Part shown: positions 53,023 to 61,448 of the stretch, in pieces
How the letters are laid out: every line of letters starts with the position of its first letter
Position numbering within the stretch: position 1 is the stretch's first letter
NCBI GenBank assembly: GCA_040285825.1
Contig: JAUPSS010000004.1
Location: 4,471,658-4,535,657, forward strand
Direction: 5' to 3'
Source of the DNA: Eukaryota sp. TZLM1-RC
Taxonomy: Eukaryota > Metamonada: BaSk clade
DNA length: 64,000 bases
Made by a program: the position numbers and the translations under genes
The notes under the pieces: model-generated
The model's input: only the letters and a program-made list of their open reading frames with translations
Database searches by the model: none
What the model was told of the DNA's origin: nothing

Positions 53023-54489
53023 CTAATCTTCGTCAGAAAATTCTTCACTAGAGTAATCTGGAACCAAGTCGAGAATTTCTTGAGGTAAATCTATTCTTTC
53101 CTCCAAATAATTAATAATCTCAATCATTGCTGCTTGTGCATCTTGCATTTCAATAGTGTGCAATTGTTTCAAAATTGCAAACATTGCCTTCTTCAATGAT
53201 GATACCACACTCTTTTGGCCAGCCAGCATGTTTGCAATCATAATAGCAAAGAAATCAAATGTACCAAAAGTGGATGTAATTGCTTTCAAATCTCCAGCAA
53301 GAGTGTTGATAAACTCCACTAGGGACTTCAACTCCAATTTCCTATGAGAAAGACCTGAAGCAATAGAAGCCTTTATCAAAGCTCTTATGCACGGGTCCAC
53401 ACCAACATTACTGATTATCCTGTCAGTAAAGACTTTAAACTCCAGGAGATCTAGTCCTTCGACAGTGAAAGCAAGTAGACCTCGTGCGTATTCACAATGA
53501 AGAGAGGTGTCATCAGTTGAAGTGAAAAACTCGTTGATGGCATCTGCATGAAATCCTCGGGGAAGGGAATCATAAAGGGTTGTGATAAGAGTCAAACTGT
53601 CTGGTAAAACAGAATCGTCTTCAGCAAGTCGTTCGTATAGTTGTGGGCTCTTGAACAAGCTGACAATGAACTTGCCGGCGTTTGAATGCTTACTGAACTG
53701 GGGTTCCACTTCTCTAAACACATGAATAAATGAAAGCAAGGCAGGTCTGTTGAAGGTTTCCAGGGCTTCCAAGGCAAGCTTAACTGTCTCATCAATAATG
53801 CCATAAACGATTTCTTCACTGGCTGAAACACTGTCACAAAACGCTGTGGTGAGCTCATCAACGAGTTCGACAGCAGTAATGTCAAGGGACATGATCTGAG
53901 GTAAAACCAACTCAAACCATGGCTTTATCATGCTTGCTTGACTATCAGAAGGGATGAGATGTACTCTAACGGCTTCAACAACAGACACCAGAGCATCCTT
54001 TTGGTAAGCTGAAAGATCGGAGAACTTCTCCATCATTTTTGTAATCTTTTCAGGTAGATCCGTCACATCTACCAAGGAGTAGGTTCCATTATCTACGATT
54101 CTAGATTCAATAACAAACATGGGGAACAATGAAGGATTCTCGGGGTTGACGGCCTTGACATCTTCTTCCAGAGTCCGTACTTCTTCATCGTGTATATTGA
54201 TGTACTCGACAGCAGCAGCATAAAACACTGCAAGTGTACGATAAACCTCTTTTTCTTCGTGTTTCATGGATTCAATTATTGGTGGAATTGATTCAGATAT
54301 TTGTTTTGCCTCATCAATTGACTTGAAGATAGAGCGCAGGATCGAATCTTCATCAGCTCCACTGTCTTCTGCATTTGCAATAAGAGCTTCGATGGATCCA
54401 ACAGCAGTATCGATTTCGGCCGGGATTTGAGTATGTGTAGGGTCAGATTTGAGGGTATCGATGTATTGAATTACACTGGTCAGGTCCAT
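53023..54489 (-). CDS. All-helical acidic protein, unknown function
   Basis: 488 aa from ATG 54489 (MDLTSVIQYIDTL); an upstream in-frame ATG at 54573 would add 28 residues of unlike composition. The whole length is predicted helical with regular hydrophobic spacing, reminiscent of HEAT/ARM-like scaffolds, and it ends in an acidic tail (SSEEFSDED). No transmembrane segment, no catalytic motif, no family recognised. The frame is long and clean, so the gene is real. Confidence 0.7.
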   Translation of the reverse strand: MDLTSVIQYIDTLKSDPTHTQIPAEIDTAVGSIEALIANAEDSGADEDSILRSIFKSIDEAKQISESIPPIIESMKHEEKEVYRTLAVFYAAAVEYINIHDEEVRTLEEDVKAVNPENPSLFPMFVIESRIVDNGTYSLVDVTDLPEKITKMMEKFSDLSAYQKDALVSVVEAVRVHLIPSDSQASMIKPWFELVLPQIMSLDITAVELVDELTTAFCDSVSASEEIVYGIIDETVKLALEALETFNRPALLSFIHVFREVEPQFSKHSNAGKFIVSLFKSPQLYERLAEDDSVLPDSLTLITTLYDSLPRGFHADAINEFFTSTDDTSLHCEYARGLLAFTVEGLDLLEFKVFTDRIISNVGVDPCIRALIKASIASGLSHRKLELKSLVEFINTLAGDLKAITSTFGTFDFFAIMIANMLAGQKSVVSSLKKAMFAILKQLHTIEMQDAQAAMIEIINYLEERIDLPQEILDLVPDYSSEEFSDED

Positions 54490-54888
54490 TTTAAGTGTTG
54501 TTGGAGTTGGAAGCAAATGAAAGAAATTACACCTTTTTGCATTCACAAATGAAAAAATATTCGTTTTTTCCAAAAAAAAACGTACTTTTGTTGATTTGGG
54601 GTAATTTCAAGTTACAGACTATCACCAATTCACTACACTAAGCTTGAACGTATATTGAAGTTTTAGAAAACATGGACCAAACAATGCAATATCCAAATGC
54701 ATGTCAATTCAGTTGTTCTCTTCAGTTTAGCTCATGCTGTCACAGATTGATGTCAAATCAAATCCATATTTCAAACAAATCATTCAACATGATCTTTATT
54801 TCTCTATGAGAATAATTGCAGTGTGTTAAGTACTAAATTCGCACGCAATACCCATTAACCAAAAATTTGTGTGTTTTTATTGTATACA
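54490..54888. other. Intergenic, no gene seen
   Basis: Upstream region of the helical-protein gene and 3' flank of the mannosyltransferase gene, AT-rich. Confidence 0.45.
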
Positions 54889-56370
54889 TTAAAAAGAATT
54901 CTGCCGTTCATAAATAATTAACTTTGGAGTTAAACGTATTTGAAAGAAAGGAAATTGCCTAATAAAAGAGTACCCATCAAATGAAAAAATAGTATCCACA
55001 ACCCTAAATTCAGAAAGATCTTTGAATTCGGCCACTTCAATAATCAAATACTGGAATTGATTAATATCTTCTTCTGTTATTTCCTCCTTATAGTAATCAA
55101 TACCCCTCAAAAAAGTGTTCCATCTCGACACCCCTGTTTGAGTTGCAAGATTGGTAATGTAAAGCTTGCCCTCAGACTCGCTGAATTTACTATTAAATGA
55201 TTTAATGGCTTTGTAACCAGGATAATTCAACATTGACACATAACAACAAAGAAGGGAGAGAGAAAAACAAGCAAAGAAAAACAAAGAAAATGTAAAAATT
55301 TTGATCCTTCGTAAATTTATGAATGTGTATGATTTAAAAAGCAAGTCAACAATTAGTTGAAAAGATCTGGCAATAACAATATTAAAAACAGGAACAATAT
55401 AGAAAATGAAACGAACTTCCTTATGTGAATTAAAAGAATAAAAAATAATAAATAAAATAGAGGACACAAATAATCTAATTAAAACAGGATTAAAATATCG
55501 AATAAATATAGGAGAAAAAACTAAAATTAAAATCCAAAAACTAAACAATTTAGGAATAGCGACTGTAAAATACCAGTGAAAAGGTGACGTTCCCCACTCT
55601 ATGGACTTCCCTTGAATTGCGTTGAAAATGAACCCACCAAATTCTGGCCATATTAATACATTTTGATAATGAACATCCAGCCAGAATCTACTATCAATCA
55701 AAATAGAAAACGTTATAGCAATGATAGAAGTTAATGCTGCAGAAAATGTAATAAGAACAAGATTTGATCGATGTTTAGGATATAATAAAATAAAAAACAC
55801 ATAAAGAAACCCTGAAATAATTAAAGCTTCTGATCTCAAAACAAAAGTAATTATTCCTAATAAAGAAAAAGAAATCTCTAATTTTTCCTTAAGAAAATAG
55901 ATTAACGCAAAATTAAATAAAATATTGGCTGGGATATTGGGTAACATTCGGGAAGAGTAGAAATTCAAATGAAACTGAGAAACACTTATTAATAGAAAAA
56001 GGTTAGCAGTACCAACCCCAAAGCAAAGGCTTACTTGTTTAGCAAGCGACAAAAGAGAAAATGTGTAGATGGTGGCCTGAACGAGTCTGGGGATGAGGAT
56101 AAGGTAGGGTTTTGGAACAGAGAAGTGCTGTGCTACAGCTACAAAAGGTGCTGACAGGGTAGCGTAAGTGAGAGATGGTAGAAAGGTCCTAGGAACAGGC
56201 CCTGGAAAAGATAGGTGATCATATGAACTGATATTAGATCGAAGAAAGAGTATGTCATGTATAGCTTGCGTAGTCAGAGATTCTTCTACCTTAGTTCCAG
56301 GTGCAAGAACAGTGTATGACACAATGATAATGAACAGAAGCAGTGTTGATGCATATAAAGAGCGTGACAT
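54889..56370 (-). CDS. ALG12: ALG12-like alpha-1,6-mannosyltransferase (GT22)
   Basis: 493 aa, multi-pass ER membrane protein. The first lumenal loop holds the GT22 signature: TKVEESLTTQAIHDILF (near residue 26, with the acidic catalytic region), then YDHLSFPGPVPRTFLPSLTYA. The sequence YDH-x-x-FPG-x-VPRTF is characteristic of ALG12 rather than ALG9 or the GPI enzymes PIG-B/PIG-Z. Later HKEVRFIFYIVPVFNI matches the conserved HKE-x-RF-x-x-Y motif. About ten hydrophobic segments follow. ALG12 adds the eighth mannose to the dolichol-linked N-glycan precursor. Length agrees with the family (about 490-550). No introns. Confidence 0.9.
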   Translation of the reverse strand: MSRSLYASTLLLFIIIVSYTVLAPGTKVEESLTTQAIHDILFLRSNISSYDHLSFPGPVPRTFLPSLTYATLSAPFVAVAQHFSVPKPYLILIPRLVQATIYTFSLLSLAKQVSLCFGVGTANLFLLISVSQFHLNFYSSRMLPNIPANILFNFALIYFLKEKLEISFSLLGIITFVLRSEALIISGFLYVFFILLYPKHRSNLVLITFSAALTSIIAITFSILIDSRFWLDVHYQNVLIWPEFGGFIFNAIQGKSIEWGTSPFHWYFTVAIPKLFSFWILILVFSPIFIRYFNPVLIRLFVSSILFIIFYSFNSHKEVRFIFYIVPVFNIVIARSFQLIVDLLFKSYTFINLRRIKIFTFSLFFFACFSLSLLCCYVSMLNYPGYKAIKSFNSKFSESEGKLYITNLATQTGVSRWNTFLRGIDYYKEEITEEDINQFQYLIIEVAEFKDLSEFRVVDTIFSFDGYSFIRQFPFFQIRLTPKLIIYERQNSF

Positions 56371-57384
56371 AAACTGAGAATGACGAAGAGTTTAGTTGAA
56401 GTATGGGAAAATTGGGATGTTAGTTTGTGTTATCAGGTGTCAATCTCTAAAGTTTAGACTTGCTTTTAACCTAATTTTGTGTAGTTGAAAGGAAGGTAAT
56501 GAACAAGTTTGACCAATGTTGGGTCATCAAAAAAGCAATCTTCTTATTGGAAGCAATTGGGACACCCTTTTTCAAAATATTAGTTTGGTTGAATTTTAGG
56601 TTGAATACAAATCCCTTTTTTTCCCTTCCCTCCCTAATCCCTTTTTTGTGTTTCTGACCTATTGAGATAAACACTTGCTCAAAACTCTGGTCTTGATGCT
56701 GAAGAGACTATTATCAACTTGCAAGAAGAAGCCGAAGAGGTTGTTATTTCTTCTCAATTATTGTTGTGTGATGAAATTATAGCTGCTGGTTTGTTACCAT
56801 ATGATCATTCTGTTAACTTTAGGAAGAAGCTTGTCCATGAAAGCTCAACAACAAGGATAGTTGGATTTGTATTGCATAGAAATAAATATGGCTTAATTAT
56901 TTGATTTTAATGTTTTAGCATTGACATGCTGTCACAACAGTGTAAATATGTGAATCTTTTGTTGGCTGTTTTAATGTTTTTTCATTAATAGAGGATTTAT
57001 AATTGCTGTTCATAAAAGGATGGTTGTGTGTTCATCAAAACAACTGAAGCTTCATGATAACATACATACAGAAATCTTTTCACTGTTTCGCAGAACTCAA
57101 TTATTATTAACAAACTTCAATCATTATTGATAGTATCATTTCTGTGGAATTGTCCCGGATACATCACAATTGAAGCAAGTAGCTAATCAATAATAACATG
57201 AAATCTCAGTAGATGATGAACACTAACTACCTTTATGCCACTTGACAAACCTTATCCACACGTGTCGTATAGCATTTCGACTTTTGGTTTTCTCCAGGGT
57301 TCATTTAGGATAGATAAATTGATTGAATTTCTAAAAAATCTTAGGAAAACGGTTTGAAAGTGCTGCTTTGGGGGTAGTTGTTGC
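56371..57384. other. Intergenic, no supported gene
   Basis: A 61-aa plus-strand frame at 56719-56904 has no recognisable motif. No repeats or RNA genes noticed. Confidence 0.45.
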
Positions 57385-57738
57385 CTAATTGGTAGATTTG
57401 TTCAGACCAAATCCATAGCAATCACCACAAGCAGTGAGTGTCAATGTATGATGAACACCTACACTACAAGAAACAATGTTAGAGAAGAAGGGTAACTGGA
57501 AATTCTTTCTACCAGTAGCATGAGGAGGAAAATATCGGGAGAGAACACCAGGTGTTGGAGATGAGAATAAAGAAACAGAAGGTGCAACAGAGCCAATAAG
57601 GTTTATTCGTTTTGTGCGAGACCAGAGAATTGAGTTTCCTTTAGATAAGGCAAGAAAATCGTGAAGAGGGAGGAAGAATACACCTAGTTTATGAAGTGAA
57701 GGGAAAGTGTGGGAATAGTGAAAACCTCCCAAAACCAA
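57385..57738 (-). pseudogene. RCC1-repeat protein fragment
   Basis: The last 35 residues of a 117-residue frame read NIVSCSVGVHHTLTLT then GDCYGFGLNKS, the typical end of an RCC1 beta-propeller blade (V-x-C/A-G-x-x-H-T-L-x-L-T, G-x-x-Y-x-x-G-x-N). Only about one blade is recognisable and no flanking blades were seen, so it is a gene fragment or relic, lying just upstream and opposite to the Fanzor relic. Confidence 0.55.
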
Positions 57739-57832
57739 GTTGAGGGTTAAAAACCTCCCAGAACAGGCAACCAGAAGTCGAAAATAGGTGACAAGTGTAA
57801 AATTTGATAGATGAGCTCTTTATTCTCACTAC

Positions 57833-59793
57833 ATGTCAGACACCCACTCTGTGTCACGTGTATTCACTCGTTCTTGTGCACTTAACTCGCTGCTGACCCC
57901 TGCAGCGGTGCAACAAATTCGGACTGACCTTCCTGTGGTCACCGAGATTTGTCATGAAGCTTCTTTATTACTTCAATCTTTTCTTCTAAATTTTCCGTTG
58001 GCATCTAGAGCTTTAGTGGAACAGGATGTATGGTATCTGTTTATGACCGTCATCACCACTGGTTCTTTTCCTAAGCCTTCCACATCTAAAGGCCAACGCC
58101 AATTACTCCATATCTTTTACAATGGATTTCCTGAATGCCTGAATGCCCACAAGACAGGTCTCTTGTTTCTGTGTGGGAAAATTCTTTAGTGCCTTACAGA
58201 AATTCATTCAATCTTTTCCTCAATGATTGGCTGCAGTCCCAGAACTGTAATTTTATCAATAGAAAAGGGCTTTCTCCTTACCTTGCTTGTCGGGCTCGTC
58301 AATTGGCCTCCAACGTTAAGACACGTTTACCTAAAATTTGTCAATCCTGGACAAAAAACTTTATTCGTGCTCATTGTAGAGCCCTGGATAAAACAAATGT
58401 CTTTGCAAATAATATTCTTTCACTTTTGCCAGATGAACCACTAGCCCAACCCGAGGAAGTAGTAGTTGATTCTGTTCTTGAATACCTCATCAATTTCAAT
58501 TTGAATAATTCAAGAGAAAGATTTTTTTTTATTGAATGCATGTAAGTTTATCTTGAATCTCTTTCAAAGATTTCCTACCACTGCCTCCCTACTGTCCTCA
58601 CATGATAAAATCACTTTTTCATCAAAGGAAATTAGTGAGCTTTTTCTCTTCAATCTTAAAATTTCACAATACTTATTCACTTTCTTTTCTCATATGCATT
58701 GCTGAAAGAAATTTAGAATAATACCTTTAGCTTCTCATAAAGGTTCTAAATTTATTGAGGTACCTTCACAAATTTTCCACTCTGTGAAAAAATTTCCAAT
58801 TATTGAAGGATCATCTTCCAAAACAAAGTTTATCAAAAATACATGTCTGAAACGAATATTCAAACAATGTCCTTACCAAAAATTCAATATCAACAGAAAA
58901 AGTTTGAAAAATAGATTTAACAAAATTTTATTGAAAACTAATGGTAATGAACTGCTTTTGACCTTTGAAGGTAAAAATAATGACTCAGAAAACACAGATG
59001 AGCTGGATGAACCACCGAAAAAGAAAAGAAGATCAAAAAATGAAATGAAAAGTGACCCTAATGCCAACAAAACCAGAGAAACACAGTTGAAGGGTACTAA
59101 AAAATGCCCCGTCGAAGACGTAGACATCCAGTCGAAATTTTACCTGAAAGCCCCCTTATCGGCGTTGATCTTGGCCAATCTAGATTATGTGGTTACTTCT
59201 TAAATGATAATCAATGTGGAGTTATCCCTTGTCCAACTGGCAGAAGATACATGACAAAACCTTCACCCAGTAAACACTCTCCCAACCAATATTCCGTTCA
59301 AAATTTCAACCAATATTTGAACCATTGGAATTTGGTCAGGAGGAAAGTGTATTTGGAAAGTAATCGCCAGAAATGGAAAATAATTAAATTTGATAACCGC
59401 AGACAAAAAGAAAGACGGTTCAGAGAGAGTCTCAACAAATTTCAAAGGCTGGCTGGACATCCTGAAAAACTCTATCTTGCTGTGGGTTCTGCTAATTTCC
59501 CTTCTCATTGCCGAAAAGTCAATCGATATGGATCAGCAAGGGCTTTCAGAAAATGGTTGTGTTATCAAAAGGACGTGAAGCACTTGTCAACCAGTGAATT
59601 TAATACAAGCAAAATGTCAAGTTGTTGCATGGCCGAGAATATTCAAGCAGGCTCATGGCAGATGCGTATTTGTACTGAGTGTCAAATAGTATATGACAGA
59701 GATATTTCCGCTGCAAAAAATATTCAAATTAAGAAGAAAGCGGAATTGTGGCCGGAAAGATACATTTGCCCAGATGCTCTGCTGAGGAGATGA
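57833..59793 (+). pseudogene. Fanzor (eukaryotic TnpB-like RNA-guided nuclease), inactivated
   Basis: Reading starts at ATG 57833 and passes through several frames to TGA 59791. The C-terminal 229-residue frame (59104-59793) holds the RuvC-like core: IGVDLGQSR (first Asp, 59167), STSEFNTSK (Glu of the second motif at 59596, in the alternative position used by Fanzors), then the zinc-finger region and YDRDISAAKNI (last Asp, 59701). The upstream part (57833-59100) is helical, Lys/Arg-rich and includes a nuclear-signal-like PPKKKRR. Lesions: an 8-bp tandem duplication (CTGAATGC, near 58131), a shift in a T run near 58526, an in-frame TGA near 58703, and a shift near 59102. One zinc-finger Cys is Ser (TSKMSSC). 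Known Fanzors cut DNA guided by an RNA encoded near the 3' end. Confidence 0.8.
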
Positions 59794-60889
59794 ATAGGGA
59801 ACGTGAGCATACAGAAACAAAAACTTTTGAGACCGATCTACAAATACCTTAGTAGCATTTGGTAGATCCACTTAGATACATCAAGTCGCGAGGCTTTGTT
59901 CTGTGAATGCAGTAGGTGTATTTAAGTGAGGTAGCCCATTGATGAAGATCATGATTGTCTTTGTCAAATGATGCTACATGTCTCTTACAGCCTGTGAGTA
60001 GACATTGAGAAAGTTGAAAACAGGAGTGAATTTCACAGGGGAATGCATGATAAGTGAAATTCACAGTAGTTTGTTCACAAGCCAAGTCACCAATACATAA
60101 AACAAAATATATTTGGATCACCATGTTTTCTTAAGAAGTTTGAAAATTAAACATGGTACAAACATGAACCATGGCTACACTCGCAATGTGTGGATTGTGT
60201 TCCTGGAGATGGAACGCAAAGAGCTCTGAAACAATTAGTGTTGTAGGCACCCACTTAGCATATCAACTACCGTATCTCCATTTACCTGTTTAGGGAGTGC
60301 TTCTACACATCAACACCATTTGACGAGACATTCTGAATTTAAAAAGGAAGTCGCCAATGCACCACACGCTTCCATGGAGCCGACATCTCAGAGCTGCGAT
60401 CTTGAATATGTCTGAATTGTAGGTTTTGAGTGTTCCTTGATACAGGCCTCCTCCTTTCCCCACAACCAACGTTGAGGTCCAACTGCCATTCGACAGTGTA
60501 CCACAACGACTCAGTCACATCCAAGACAACTCGTCGTCGATGACAGAGAACCACAGATGACAGTATATTACAGAGGCTTCCACTACCGAGGCGGATCCAT
60601 CACAGATCAGCACTTATATAGGTATGCGAAAGTGAAGAAATTGAGACCTGGAAAATGCAACTCCATTGCGTGGGAAAATTATTCCTCATTGTTTTCATTC
60701 ACATTGAAGACGGTTGTTTGAAATGATCGATCCACTCTGTTGAGTGTTCCTCCTCGTGTACTACAATTTGAATTCCGTGATTCATAATGCACTGATAAAT
60801 ATATGGTATGATTTGTGTCAAAACGGAAAAGCATCAATAACATCAACTATGAATAACAATTCTTCAATTTTGTGTCTCAATTTTCCAAT
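59794..60889. other. Downstream flank of the Fanzor relic, no supported gene
   Basis: A guide-RNA-like segment and element end would be expected within the first few hundred bases, but I cannot delimit either. A 91-aa Cys-containing minus-strand frame (60124-59849) and a 71-aa frame (60554-60339) have no recognisable domain. Confidence 0.4.
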
Positions 60890-61245
60890 AAGTGACAAGT
60901 TGACAAGTGACAAAATAAACTTCCATATAATGGGACGAAATTCATTGATCCATGATTCTCTTTACGAAATCTTGAACTGCTGGTTTTCTCACTATACTTC
61001 TTTGATTTGATAAAAAGGCAATGGTGATCTGATGATGATGGCAAATTGAATTCAAAAATGGAATAAAGAAAATCAAATCTCCTCATTGTTGTTTCTTGAA
61101 TTATTTTGTGGAAGTTAATCAAAGAATCCCCTACTAATGATAGTTGTCCATATTTTGAAAATGGGACAATGATGAAATAGAGTTACTTATTTCTAACAGC
61201 ATTTACTTCTTCAATATTATTAGCTTCTTCTCCATCCAGATATAA
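60890..61245 (-). pseudogene. REL retrotransposon C-terminal fragment
   Basis: The minus strand encodes NIEEVNAVRNK, then after a stop FIIVPFSKYGQLSLVGDSLI and NFHKIIQETTMRRFDFL, aligning with DIEEANVARNT, FIAFPFSINGRLSVEAETFL and DFQKMVQEKTMKRFDIF of the 12.3-kb copy. Frame broken; 5'-truncated. Confidence 0.75.
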
Positions 61246-61250
61246 GAAAA

Positions 61251-61291
61251 AGTGAATAGTGAATAAATAGTGAATAAATAGTGAAGTAAAT
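61251..61291 (+). repeat. Short AGTGAATAAAT tandem repeat
   Basis: About four units of 7-12 bp (AGTGAAT, AGTGAATAAAT twice, AGTGAAGTAAAT) at the edge of the REL fragment. Confidence 0.8.
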
Positions 61292-61448
61292 ACTTGAGAA
61301 AACACAAAAAAGCATTACTTGTCAATCATTATAGACGAAATTTGATGACTTAGTGGATAATTTAAGCCCAATAGATTGTTCCAAGGAAAATATGAAATGT
61401 TCCAGTCAATAGTTAATAACGAATTCCATTACATTCTTCATAGAAAAG

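Noticed and set aside
57833-59793. Fanzor gene as an intact, intron-containing gene
   Set aside because: The frame breaks coincide with an 8-bp tandem duplication, a T homopolymer and an in-frame TGA, and no GT-AG intron of the local type would repair them.
59849-60124. 91-aa Cys-containing small secreted protein on the minus strand
   Set aside because: No family match, weak signal-peptide character and no supporting context.
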